A DNA stretch of 64,000 nt from Neobacillus sp. PS3-12 (GTDB lineage: Bacteria > Bacillota > Bacilli > Bacillales > Cytobacillaceae): positions 3,756,001 through 3,820,000 of the forward strand of contig NZ_CP133268.1 in the NCBI RefSeq assembly GCF_030915385.1, written 5' to 3'. The notes beneath the pieces were generated by a model. That model was not told the DNA's origin. It did no database searches and was given only the letters and a program-made list of their open reading frames with translations. This document shows positions 53,973 through 62,536 of this stretch, piece after piece. Position numbers and translations under genes: made by a program. Numbering within the stretch: the stretch's first letter is position 1; each line of letters begins with the position of its first letter.

Positions 53973-54483
53973 CTGGCTGTAAGTCTGGCCCGTTGGAGCG
54001 CTGGAGGTGCATTCGGGAATGCATCTCCAGGGATTCCAAATACATAATGAGAAGGTAGACTGTTTATTAGAATGGCTTTAGGAGTGTTTTGACCCCATAT
54101 AATTCTACGAGGATATGAATCTTCATAAACTATTTTTTTATTTCCGTTATAAATGAAAGAATCACCCATATACATCCGCAATTACTTCATTTTATTTTTC
54201 AATTTCTTAAAATTAGTGACTTAGCTTTATTCAATAGAAGAACATTGAAGGATGCTGAGGCACAGCAGTCCATTCTCTCAACATTTCAAGAGCTACTAAT
54301 ATCAATTTATCTTGGTCATTAATCAATTTGGTTCATAAGGTTTCAAAGTATTTATATACCACAAAAGTAGTATAGATAATTACTAATTAGTAGTATAGGT
54401 AAAAAGTAATAAAAATTTTCCGAAAATTATTCTGAATATTATTGACGATTGGTTCAAGAGATGATAATTTATATCTATAAGGT

Positions 54484-54499
54484 GTTCTTTATAAAGAAC
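54484..54499. promoter_or_regulatory. SinR-type operator 1 upstream of the lasso cluster
   Basis: GTTCTTTATAAAGAAC, a perfect 16-base palindrome of the form GTTCT-N6-AGAAC. Each half reads GTTCTTT, matching the SinR half-site GTTCTYT. Confidence 0.75.
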
Positions 54500-54618
54500 T
54501 TTAAAAAAATAAAGATTTGAAATAGTAATTAGGTTTTGTCGATATAGAAAGTAAGTTTGAAAATTTTTGTATAAGGAATGGGAAATGTCAGGTTCCTTTT
54601 GTTAACTATACCTTTAAT

Positions 54619-54634
54619 GTTCTATTTATAGAAC
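54619..54634. promoter_or_regulatory. SinR-type operator 2 upstream of the lasso cluster
   Basis: GTTCTATTTATAGAAC keeps both GTTCT half-sites with N6 spacing, 41 bp before the lasso cyclase start. A TTGTTA at 54599-54604 with TATTTA at 54623-54628 would place this operator over the -10 element. Confidence 0.68.
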
Positions 54635-54675
54635 ATTCGTTGTGATGCATTTTATATATTTTACGGGGGAAAATC

Positions 54676-56613
54676 ATGAGCGCAATAGCCGGTATTTATC
54701 ATTTAAATAACGAACCAATCAATCTTGAACACGGAAATCGAATAATGAAAGCTTTGGAAAAGTTCCCTGCTGACGATGTTCAAATTTGGAATAATGATAA
54801 AGTTTTCCTCGGCTGCCATGCTCAGTGGATTACACCCGAGTCACTCGGCGAGAAGCTTCCTTATTATGACCATGAAAGACGGTTGGCAATCACCGCTGAT
54901 GCGATCATAGATAACCGAGACGAATTGTTTGAGAGATTGCAAATAGATCGAGACCGTCGAAAAAAGATAACCGATAGTGAGCTCATATTACTAGCTTATC
55001 ATAAATGGGGAGAGGATAGCCCGAAGTATCTCGTGGGAGATTTTGCGTTTATGATTTGGGATGAGAGAAAGCAGAAGATGTTTGGGGCCAGGGACTTCTC
55101 TGGATCTAGGACAATTTACTTTTTTCAGAGTAATCAAAAGTACGTTTGTTGTACAACCATTGAGCCTCTTCTTAGACTCCCATATATAGAAAAAAAGTTA
55201 AATCAACAATGGATTGCTGAATTTTTGGCTAATCCCGGAATGTTTGATTCGGTAGATACATCTTCTACTGTTTACAAAGACATACGACAATTACCCCCCT
55301 CCCACTCTATAACAGTTGCGGGAAAAAATATAACTTTATCAAGATATTGTAAACTTCCTGAAGGAGACACCTTACGTTTAAGGTCTAACTCGGAGTATGA
55401 AGAAGTTTTTCGTGATGTATTTCAGACAGCAGTTAATGCCAGATTGCGTACTCACAGACAAGTGGGTTCTCATCTCAGTGGTGGCCTAGATTCTGGGTCT
55501 GTTGTAAGTCTCGCATCAAGGGCTTTACTAAAAGAAAATAAAAAATTACATACGTATAGTTATGTACCAGTTGAAGGATTTGAGGATTGGACTCCACAAA
55601 GCAGGGTTGCAAACGAAAAACCATTTATAGAATCAACTGTAAAATATGTAGGGAATATAAATGCTGAATATTTAGATTTTGAAGGGATGAGTCCACTTTC
55701 AGTAGTTGATGAATGGTTGGAATTTCTGGAAATGCCTTATAAGTTTTTTGAGAATACTTTTTGGCTAAAAGGTATTTATGAAAAAGCTAATCAGCAAGGC
55801 GTGGGTGTCCTATTAAATGGGCAAAGAGGCAATTGGACCATATCATGGGGTCCTGCAATTGAGTATCAAGTGATGCTGTTGAAAAAATGGCAATTGATTC
55901 GATGCTTTCGTGAAATAAGTTTATACAGCAAAAACTTGGAAGTTAAAAAATCGCGAATCATTGATGTAGTTAGGAAAAAGGCTTTTTCATCATTAACTCA
56001 GTTGTTTGCATCTAATAATGCCAACAATTTCCCACTACTAATCAACCCTGAATTTTCTAGAAGTATGAGAGTTAATGAAAAGTTAGAGGAATATGGGGTG
56101 GATATTACCGGAAGTAAACTGCCAAATTGGTATGAAACCAGAATAAAGCAATTTGAAGATCCATTTTATTGGAATATAACTGGTACATATGGTGCCAAAC
56201 TATCTCTACCTTATTCAGTCTGGGATAGAGACCCAACAAATGATCTTCGGGTTGTTCGGTTATGTCTTTCGATTCCTGAAGATCAATTTGTTCAAAATGG
56301 CATGGATAGAGCAATGATTCGAAGAATAACAAAAAATCTTTTGCCCGATAAGGTAAGGTTGAACTTTAGGACAAGAGGTGCACAAGGCGCAGACGGAATT
56401 TACCGTATGGCTCCAAATTGGAAGACATTTATTGCTGAGCTTGACCGATTAACCAATGATTCACTAGTTTCTGATTATCTTAATGTAGATGTACTGAAGA
56501 AGGCAATTTCAAGGTTTAGGGAGATACCTTCTCCTGAATATATATATGATCCTGATTTTAAAATTTTAATGAGAAGCTTAATTTTTTATAGATTTATGAA
56601 AAAATTTGCTTGA
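54676..56613 (+). CDS. Lasso peptide cyclase (asparagine-synthetase-like, C protein)
   Basis: A 645-residue protein. The N-terminal glutaminase-like domain starts 'MSAIAGIYHL' with Ser2 in place of the catalytic Cys, so it cannot use glutamine like AsnO. The synthetase domain has the ATP pyrophosphate loop 'HLSGGLDSGSVVS'. In lasso systems this enzyme adenylates the side-chain carboxylate at ring position 7-9 and closes the macrolactam onto the core N-terminus. The precursor gene begins 14 bases downstream. GGGGGAAAATC precedes the ATG. Confidence 0.93.
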   Translation: MSAIAGIYHLNNEPINLEHGNRIMKALEKFPADDVQIWNNDKVFLGCHAQWITPESLGEKLPYYDHERRLAITADAIIDNRDELFERLQIDRDRRKKITDSELILLAYHKWGEDSPKYLVGDFAFMIWDERKQKMFGARDFSGSRTIYFFQSNQKYVCCTTIEPLLRLPYIEKKLNQQWIAEFLANPGMFDSVDTSSTVYKDIRQLPPSHSITVAGKNITLSRYCKLPEGDTLRLRSNSEYEEVFRDVFQTAVNARLRTHRQVGSHLSGGLDSGSVVSLASRALLKENKKLHTYSYVPVEGFEDWTPQSRVANEKPFIESTVKYVGNINAEYLDFEGMSPLSVVDEWLEFLEMPYKFFENTFWLKGIYEKANQQGVGVLLNGQRGNWTISWGPAIEYQVMLLKKWQLIRCFREISLYSKNLEVKKSRIIDVVRKKAFSSLTQLFASNNANNFPLLINPEFSRSMRVNEKLEEYGVDITGSKLPNWYETRIKQFEDPFYWNITGTYGAKLSLPYSVWDRDPTNDLRVVRLCLSIPEDQFVQNGMDRAMIRRITKNLLPDKVRLNFRTRGAQGADGIYRMAPNWKTFIAELDRLTNDSLVSDYLNVDVLKKAISRFREIPSPEYIYDPDFKILMRSLIFYRFMKKFA

Positions 56614-56627
56614 AGGGAGGTGACAGT

Positions 56628-56753
56628 ATGAAGAAAGATTGGAATACTCCAGAACTAGAAGTTCTTAATGTTAATATGACTATGGCTGGACCAGGTCATA
56701 AGATGCCGGACTCTGTTCAACCAGATCCAGATGATCCAGTTAAATATAGCTAA
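56628..56753 (+). CDS. Lasso peptide precursor, paeninodin-like
   Basis: A 41-residue precursor. The leader is 'MKKDWNTPELEVLNVNMTM' (19 residues), with the W-x2-P-x-L block recognised by the RRE and Thr at position -2, the usual requirement for leader removal. The core starts at Ala20: 'AGPGHKMPD' forms a predicted 9-residue ring (Ala1 to Asp9), and the tail is 'SVQPDPDDPVKYS', ending in Ser. Paeninodin has the same AGPG start, Pro8-Asp9, QPDPD tail and C-terminal Ser. A strong ribosome binding site AGGGAGGTGA precedes the ATG. Confidence 0.93.
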   Translation: MKKDWNTPELEVLNVNMTMAGPGHKMPDSVQPDPDDPVKYS

Positions 56754-56774
56754 TTAACCAAATGAAGTTGACTT

Positions 56775-56798
56775 CCCTTATACAATAAAGTATAAGGG
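56775..56798 (+). terminator. Intra-operon hairpin after the lasso precursor
   Basis: CCCTTATAC / GTATAAGGG, a 9-bp perfect stem with a 6-nt loop. There is no T-run close by, so it may stabilise or attenuate rather than terminate fully. Confidence 0.55.
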
Positions 56799-56834
56799 CG
56801 GTCTTAATTAATTTTTCATTTTTGGAGTGAGAAC

Positions 56835-57770
56835 ATGATCCGAACGAAAAAGTCTTTCGCCTACATTGGTTTTGGAATGGATATAGTCAGTGAAATCCGT
56901 CTACCCGAATTAACTCGAGTTGGGTTTTTATCTGAAAGCCCAGATGTGAGGATTGAAATTAATGACCTAACCAAAGATTGGTATAAATTTGATTCTGAAA
57001 CTCGAAAAAAATTTGTAGTAGAAAAAGGAAAAGTTATGTTTGAGGTACCTAATACGGCGATTTTTTTAATAACAGAAGGACAAAAAATTGTTGTTTCTCC
57101 GATGATAGAGGCTGAGGAGGACAAAATTCGGCTTTATATTCTAGGGACATGTATGGGTGCAATATTAATACAGAAGAGAATACTGCCACTACATGGAAGT
57201 GCACTTGCTATCAATGGAAAGGCGTATGCTTTTATTGGTGATTCAGGTGCGGGAAAATCAACCCTTGCTGCAGCATTGATTAAAAAAGGTTATGCCCTTA
57301 TGAGTGACGATGTGATTCCAGTAAGTTTATCGAAGGAAAATGTACCTTTTGTGACCTCTACCTATCCTCAACAAAAGCTCTGGCAACAAAGTCTAAATCA
57401 TTTTGGGATAGATACGGATCAGTTTCGTTCATTATTTGAAAGAGAAACAAAATTTGTAGTACCAGTTAATGCTAATTTCTCTTCAGAACCATTACAACTT
57501 GCGGGTGTGTTTGAATTAGTTATTTCAAATGACGAAGATGTGATTATTGAAAAAATTGAAGGCCTTGAACGATTTCGTACACTATATAACCATACTTTTC
57601 GAAACTTTTTAATCTCACGTTTAGGGTTAGAAGATTGGCATTTTTTGGAGTCATCACGTATTTTGAATCAAATCAACGTGTACAAATTACAGCGCACTCA
57701 GCAGGGATTTACGGTAAATCATTTAGTAGATCTCATTTTAGATAATTTGAAAAGGGAGGAAGGCAAATGA
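56835..57770 (+). CDS. HPr-kinase-like lasso peptide kinase
   Basis: A 311-residue protein. The C-terminal half has the HprK-type P-loop 'YAFIGDSGAGKSTLAAALIKKG', then 'MSDDVIPV', and an upstream conserved 'LPLHGSALAINGKAY'. In paeninodin clusters such a kinase phosphorylates the C-terminal Ser of the precursor, and this precursor ends in Ser. It overlaps the RRE gene by four bases (ATGA). Confidence 0.9.
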   Translation: MIRTKKSFAYIGFGMDIVSEIRLPELTRVGFLSESPDVRIEINDLTKDWYKFDSETRKKFVVEKGKVMFEVPNTAIFLITEGQKIVVSPMIEAEEDKIRLYILGTCMGAILIQKRILPLHGSALAINGKAYAFIGDSGAGKSTLAAALIKKGYALMSDDVIPVSLSKENVPFVTSTYPQQKLWQQSLNHFGIDTDQFRSLFERETKFVVPVNANFSSEPLQLAGVFELVISNDEDVIIEKIEGLERFRTLYNHTFRNFLISRLGLEDWHFLESSRILNQINVYKLQRTQQGFTVNHLVDLILDNLKREEGK

Positions 57771-58063
57771 TTCATACATCATCTGAAATCTTACTTAAAA
57801 CAACGGTCGTACAATGCGAAGGAAATATAGCGAGTGATATGAATGGAGAAAAAGTGTTACTCAACGTTCGAAAGGGAAAATATTTTAACTTAGGTACAAC
57901 CGGTGGAGAAATATGGGGGTTAATTAAATCACCAATCAAAGTAAATAAACTGGTAGATGTCGTAGTTGCTGAATTTGAGGTGGAAAAGAACATATGTGAA
58001 CTTCAAGTACTATCTTTTCTAAATCAATTGTATAAAGAAGATTTGGTGAAAAGAATTGATTAA
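57767..58063 (+). CDS. Lasso B1 protein: PqqD-like RRE
   Basis: A 98-residue protein of PqqD type, a wing-helix RiPP recognition element. 'VLLNVRKGKYFNLGTTGGEIWGLI' is the typical central part. It should bind the leader peptide, mainly the W-x2-P-x-L region, and deliver it to the peptidase and cyclase. It starts within the kinase stop. Confidence 0.9.
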   Translation: MIHTSSEILLKTTVVQCEGNIASDMNGEKVLLNVRKGKYFNLGTTGGEIWGLIKSPIKVNKLVDVVVAEFEVEKNICELQVLSFLNQLYKEDLVKRID

Positions 58064-58093
58064 AGATTAGTATTTTCAGAGGGTGGATGTTTA

Positions 58094-58555
58094 ATGCTCG
58101 TTGTAAAGAAAATGATGAGTTTTTTTACTCTGGATACCAAAAGAAAACTTTTATTAATAGAAGCTGGATTCTATTTAGCATTGGCAAGAATTCTTAAGGC
58201 GTTGCCTTTTTCGAGAGTATCTCCTCTTTTAGGAAAATATATGGAGGAAACTTCTAAAGATTACAAACAAACTGATTGTCCAATTTTGTGGAATATATCA
58301 GATGCGATTGATCTAGTAAGTAAACATACTATGTGGGAAAGCAAATGTCTTGTAAGAGCGATGGCAGCCATGAAAATGCTAGAAAGACGTAAAATTGAAA
58401 GTACCCTTTATTTAGGTACTGGAAAAGATGAAAATGGAAGTTTAATTGCTCATGCATGGTTACGGAGTGGTCCCTTTTATATCACAGGTGGGGAAGAAAA
58501 GAATAGGTTTGTAATTGTTGGGAAATTTGCGAAACAAATAAATGAAAAATCGTAA
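58094..58555 (+). CDS. Lasso B2 protein: transglutaminase-like leader peptidase
   Basis: A 153-residue protein with a catalytic Cys in 'ESKCLVRAMAAMKML' and a His in 'IAHAWLRSG', the B2 signature. It cleaves the leader just before the core Ala. GAGGGTGG upstream; 30 bases after B1. Confidence 0.9.
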   Translation: MLVVKKMMSFFTLDTKRKLLLIEAGFYLALARILKALPFSRVSPLLGKYMEETSKDYKQTDCPILWNISDAIDLVSKHTMWESKCLVRAMAAMKMLERRKIESTLYLGTGKDENGSLIAHAWLRSGPFYITGGEEKNRFVIVGKFAKQINEKS

Positions 58556-58567
58556 GAGGAGTAAATC

Positions 58568-59764
58568 ATGAATAATGAACTTTATATTAATTTAGACGAA
58601 TTTCCTAATGAATTGCAATTACTACTTTTTATCCTAAAAAACAAAATGGATGATCATTCTATCGGGTTATGTAAGGAGCAATATAAGAACATTGATTGGA
58701 ATTTATTCCTCGTTCTTGTGAAACATCATCGAGTCACTCCCTTGATTTATACAAAGTTAAAAAGTATTAATCAAAGTTTTATTCCTCTATTCATTATTCA
58801 AACATTATTCCAAGATTACCAGAAAAATATTTTTAACATGCTTCATTTAAGTGGTGAAGCAGAAATATTGGCTAATACTTTTAGCGATAATCAGATACGC
58901 ACCCTTTTTTTGAAAGGACCAGTACTTGGTTCTGATCTTTATGGTGATATTTCCTTACGCATGTCTTCAGATTTGGATCTTTTAATACCAATCAGTGATT
59001 TGAATAAAGCCGAAAATATCCTGCTATCTCTCGGATACATTAAAGATGATTATATCGAAACAGTGTTAAATGATTGGAAATGGAGACATCATCATATTAC
59101 TTTTTTTCATCCTGAAAGAAAGATTAAGGTGGAAGTGCATTGGCGACTTAATCCAGGGCCTGGAAAGGAACAAAAATTTAATGAAATGTGGGATAGAAAA
59201 CGGGTTAGCTCTTTAACAAGTCGACCTGTTTATATGTTGGGATTAGAAGATTTGTTTTTATTTCTAGTTTCCCACGGTGCACGGCATGGGTGGTCACGTC
59301 TACGTTGGTTGGTAGATATCAACCAGCTAATCAATAAAGAATTTGATTGGATAAAGTCAATACATTTACTAGAAAAGAGCCAATTAGTACAAATTGGGGG
59401 TCAGGCAAGTATTCTTGCTTCTCAATTATTAGGTACAAATATACCTATTGAGTTTAATAATTTGATCAAGAATAAGAAATACCAGCAGTTAGCACTCGAA
59501 GCTGTGTTTTATATAAAGCAAATGGTTAACCTGCACACACCAACAGTCCCAGAAGAAATATCAGACTATCATAAACGGCATTTATTTTCATTAATGTCAA
59601 TGGAACAAAAAGTTGTCTTTATCCTTAGCTTTCTTTATCCTTACCCAGAAGATGCGGAGTTTTTACCATTGCCAAAATCACTACACTTGTTATATTTTCC
59701 CTTACGTCCCTTTATTTTGATTAGTCGAAAATTAAAAAAACGTGCAATAGCTAGGAGGGCGTAA
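58568..59764 (+). CDS. Nucleotidyltransferase-family protein of the lasso cluster (NTP_transf_5)
   Basis: A 398-residue protein. 'LRMSSDLDLLIPISDLNKA' supplies the D-x-D metal site, 'FLKGPVLGSDLYGDISLR' precedes it, and 'KVEVHWRLNPGP' follows. Related proteins occur in paeninodin-type clusters and are linked to modifying the phosphorylated C-terminal Ser, for example with sugars in pseudomycoidin. The donor here is unknown. GAGGAG precedes the ATG. Confidence 0.85.
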   Translation: MNNELYINLDEFPNELQLLLFILKNKMDDHSIGLCKEQYKNIDWNLFLVLVKHHRVTPLIYTKLKSINQSFIPLFIIQTLFQDYQKNIFNMLHLSGEAEILANTFSDNQIRTLFLKGPVLGSDLYGDISLRMSSDLDLLIPISDLNKAENILLSLGYIKDDYIETVLNDWKWRHHHITFFHPERKIKVEVHWRLNPGPGKEQKFNEMWDRKRVSSLTSRPVYMLGLEDLFLFLVSHGARHGWSRLRWLVDINQLINKEFDWIKSIHLLEKSQLVQIGGQASILASQLLGTNIPIEFNNLIKNKKYQQLALEAVFYIKQMVNLHTPTVPEEISDYHKRHLFSLMSMEQKVVFILSFLYPYPEDAEFLPLPKSLHLLYFPLRPFILISRKLKKRAIARRA

Positions 59765-59768
59765 ACAG

Positions 59769-61565
59769 ATGGAACAAGTTTTTTATTATATTAAAAGACT
59801 GCATACATATTCAGGGAAAATTCTTTATTTTAATTTAATAGGAATGGCAATAGTTAGTTTTATAGAAGGTATGGGGATATTTTTATTGATCCCCATGTTA
59901 AATTACAGTGGCATATTTCATGTTGCGACGGGTGAAAATCGGTTTATAAAATATCTCAATTATATTGATTTATTGCCAAAAACATTTGTCCTCATATTTA
60001 TATTAGGATTTTATATTTTACTAGTTACAGTTCAAAACTTGGTACAGAGAAAATTATCAATTAGAAATGTGAAAATTACAAATGGATTTGTCCGCCAGCT
60101 AAGATTGGAGACATATAGCGGTTTACTTAAAGCTAGTTGGGGGTTCTACACAAAAGAAAGAAAAGCAGACCTGATAAATATAATGACATTAGAACTTGCA
60201 CGAGTTGCAGGTGGGATTAATCAGTTCTTAGTATTTTTAACCTCAATAGTTTTTACTTTAATACAAATCATTATTGCTTTTTGTCTATCAGCTCAACTAA
60301 CGATATTTGTATTGTTTTTTGGTTGTATACTTGGGTTTTTCTCTAAGAAATTTATTAAGCAATCAAAAACATTAGGAAACAAGACGTCTTTGTTAGCACA
60401 AGAGTATCTTGCAGGTATTACGGATCAACTTAATGGAATAAAGGATATTAAAAGTAATATGTTGGAAGAATCACGATTAAATTGGCTGCAGTCCGTAACT
60501 AAAGGGATGATTGAAGAACAAATTGAGTACATCCAATTAAAATCGTCATCTCAAATATTTTATAAAATTTCATCAGCTAGTTTAATCGCCATTTTTATTT
60601 TTATTTATGTCACGATATTCAAGGTTCAGCCAGAACAGTTTTTACTTATTTTACTTATTTTTTCCCGACTGTGGCCCAGAATTACAGATATTCAATCTTG
60701 TTTAGAGCAAATTGCTTCTTCCGTTCCAGCATTTAAATCTTTGATTGATTTAAATTCCAAAACAAATAAAGCATTAGAAAGTTCAGAGTTTAATAATGGA
60801 AATGTTCAGTCCCTTACTATAGAAGATAGTTTGGAATGCAGAGGTGTATATTTTCGTTATACTCAAAACGAAAATATATATGCCCTGAAAAATATATATT
60901 TAAAAATACCTGCAAACAGAATGACTGCGATAGTTGGACCTTCTGGTGCAGGTAAAAGTACATTAATTGATTTATTAATGGGGTTAAATAAATCGGAAAA
61001 TGGTGAAGTACTAATTGATGGAATATTGTTATCAAATGAAAACTTATTATCTTTGAGACGGTCTGTTAGCTATGTTTCCCAAGAACCCTTTTTATTCAAT
61101 GCTAGTATTCGAGAAAATCTACTTTTGATCCAACCAAATTCAAATGAAGAAGAATTATGGAAAGCATTAGATTTTTCATCAGCTGCAGAATTTGTAAGAA
61201 AACTTCCTATGGGAATTGATACAATTGTCGGTGACAGAGGAATCCGATTATCAGGAGGAGAACGGCAGCGACTTGTAATTGCACGCGCAATATTAAGAAA
61301 ACCCTCTATTCTAGTCCTTGATGAGGCAACAAGTGCACTTGATACAGATAATGAGTCTAAAATTCAAGAGTCACTTGAAAGGTTAAAAGGGCAAATGACA
61401 ATTATTGTGATCGCCCACCGTTTATCAACTATTCGGAATGCAGACCAGGTCATTGTATTAGACCAAGGTAAAATTATCCAACAAGGCGGCTTTAAACAGC
61501 TGGCTAATGAACAAAAAGGTATGTTTAACCATTTATTAAAAAAACAAATGGAGGTTAGTGTTTAA
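59769..61565 (+). CDS. Lasso peptide ABC exporter (D protein)
   Basis: A 598-residue half-transporter. About six membrane helices (20-310) are followed by an ATPase domain with Walker A 'IVGPSGAGKSTLIDLL', signature 'LSGGERQRLVIARAI' and Walker B 'ILVLDEATSALD'. It lacks an N-terminal peptidase domain, as expected because B2 removes the leader. It follows the nucleotidyltransferase gene by four bases and probably confers export and self-immunity. Confidence 0.9.
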   Translation: MEQVFYYIKRLHTYSGKILYFNLIGMAIVSFIEGMGIFLLIPMLNYSGIFHVATGENRFIKYLNYIDLLPKTFVLIFILGFYILLVTVQNLVQRKLSIRNVKITNGFVRQLRLETYSGLLKASWGFYTKERKADLINIMTLELARVAGGINQFLVFLTSIVFTLIQIIIAFCLSAQLTIFVLFFGCILGFFSKKFIKQSKTLGNKTSLLAQEYLAGITDQLNGIKDIKSNMLEESRLNWLQSVTKGMIEEQIEYIQLKSSSQIFYKISSASLIAIFIFIYVTIFKVQPEQFLLILLIFSRLWPRITDIQSCLEQIASSVPAFKSLIDLNSKTNKALESSEFNNGNVQSLTIEDSLECRGVYFRYTQNENIYALKNIYLKIPANRMTAIVGPSGAGKSTLIDLLMGLNKSENGEVLIDGILLSNENLLSLRRSVSYVSQEPFLFNASIRENLLLIQPNSNEEELWKALDFSSAAEFVRKLPMGIDTIVGDRGIRLSGGERQRLVIARAILRKPSILVLDEATSALDTDNESKIQESLERLKGQMTIIVIAHRLSTIRNADQVIVLDQGKIIQQGGFKQLANEQKGMFNHLLKKQMEVSV

Positions 61566-61621
61566 GTTTCTCTCTTTCCAAAATTTAATGAAAAATTAAT
61601 CTATTAAGTTTCTTTTTAACG

Positions 61622-61650
61622 TTGACATGTTCTATATAAAGAACTAAAAT
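61622..61650 (+). promoter_or_regulatory. eps promoter with SinR operator in the spacer
   Basis: TTGACA (61622-61627), a 17-bp spacer and TAAAAT (61645-61650) form a sigma-A promoter. The spacer contains GTTCTATATAAAGAAC (61629-61644), a SinR-type palindrome, so binding would block RNA polymerase. Confidence 0.8.
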
Positions 61651-61753
61651 TAGTGATATAGTGTACGTTATAATCGTTTTATTGATAAATTTGTAAAAAT
61701 TAGGTGAATTTACGACAGAAAGTTAAAGTGGAAGCTATTTTTTTTCACCGCAC

Positions 61754-61769
61754 GTTCTTTATTTAGAAC
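61754..61769. promoter_or_regulatory. Second SinR-type operator upstream of epsA
   Basis: GTTCTTTATTTAGAAC, GTTCT-N6-AGAAC, 41 bp before the epsA start and about 100 bp after the promoter. Paired distant operators suit cooperative SinR tetramer binding. Confidence 0.7.
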
Positions 61770-61810
61770 ATATTAGAAGTACTAATAATGTCTAACGAAA
61801 AGGTGGTTTC

Positions 61811-62536
61811 ATGAATCAATTTGAACAAAATTTTGAAAAGAGAAAAGCCAAGGAAATTAATTTAAACGAAATATATAAGGTAATTAAAAAGCGAATTGGG
61901 CTTGTATTCATTCTGACCATTATAGCTGCTGTCGTAGGATACCTACAAGATCATGTTACTATTACTCCACTGTATCAAACATCTTCAAGAGTCATAATTG
62001 GTGCCGATGATCAAGCAAGAACAACCTTACAGGTTATTGTGAAGGACCCAACCATTTTAGATAAAGTTGTTCAACAATTAAAATTACCAATGACTTCAGA
62101 TGCCTTGGCCAATGAGATTACGGTTGCAAGCATCGAAAGTTCACAGGTTGTAAGTATAACAGTTGTTAATAAGGATCCAAAATTAGCTGCTCAAATCGCA
62201 AATACAACTGCTAGTGTTTTCAAAGATGAGGTACCCAATATTGTAGGTAAAGATTATGTTCGTCTTTTATCAGATGCTAAAGTAAACCCAGTTCCAATTA
62301 ACCCAAAAAAGAATAATAAAATTTATATGTATACGATTGTTGGATTCGTTCTAGGAATTGGATTAGCATTTTTACTAGACTCATTGGATAACACGTTAAG
62401 ATCTGAGATAGAAATTGAGAGGCTGCTAGGGCTTAATGTGCTGGGGAAGGTATCTAAAATGAACAAAAGAAATGTTAAAAAGAAAAAGTCGAAACTCAAT
62501 GTAAATGTAAGAGGTGAGACAATTGATTATAAGTAA
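61811..62536 (+). CDS. epsA: EpsA/YveK-type polysaccharide chain-length protein
   Basis: A 241-residue Wzz/CpsC-type protein. Two membrane helices (about 32-46 and 171-190) flank an extracellular loop; 'NPVPINPKKNNKIYMY' is the conserved proline-rich stretch before helix 2. It pairs with the EpsB ATPase to control exopolysaccharide assembly. The symbol follows gene order with EpsB and EpsC. Confidence 0.85.
   Translation: MNQFEQNFEKRKAKEINLNEIYKVIKKRIGLVFILTIIAAVVGYLQDHVTITPLYQTSSRVIIGADDQARTTLQVIVKDPTILDKVVQQLKLPMTSDALANEITVASIESSQVVSITVVNKDPKLAAQIANTTASVFKDEVPNIVGKDYVRLLSDAKVNPVPINPKKNNKIYMYTIVGFVLGIGLAFLLDSLDNTLRSEIEIERLLGLNVLGKVSKMNKRNVKKKKSKLNVNVRGETIDYK

Larger units (their letters stand above)
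53973..54675. other. Intergenic region between comZ and the lasso cluster
   Basis: About 700 bp without a confident gene. It holds a 13-bp-stem hairpin without T-run at 54001-54030 (CTGGAGGTGCATT-cggg-AATGCATCTCCAG), a weak minus-strand reading frame of 70 codons (53969-54181; no good ribosome binding site, possibly nothing), then an AT-rich stretch with two SinR-type operators. TTGACG (54442-54447) and GATAAT (54463-54468) could form a weak promoter upstream of the first operator. Confidence 0.55.

Noticed and set aside
53969..54181. Minus-strand 70-codon reading frame after comZ
   Set aside because: No usable ribosome binding site, it shares sequence with a hairpin, and it has no recognisable family. 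A YjzB-like gene is conceivable, but I cannot support it.
54676..56613. Second asparagine synthetase
   Set aside because: Ser replaces the catalytic Cys2, and it is followed by a lasso precursor, RRE and B2 peptidase, so cyclase is the better call.
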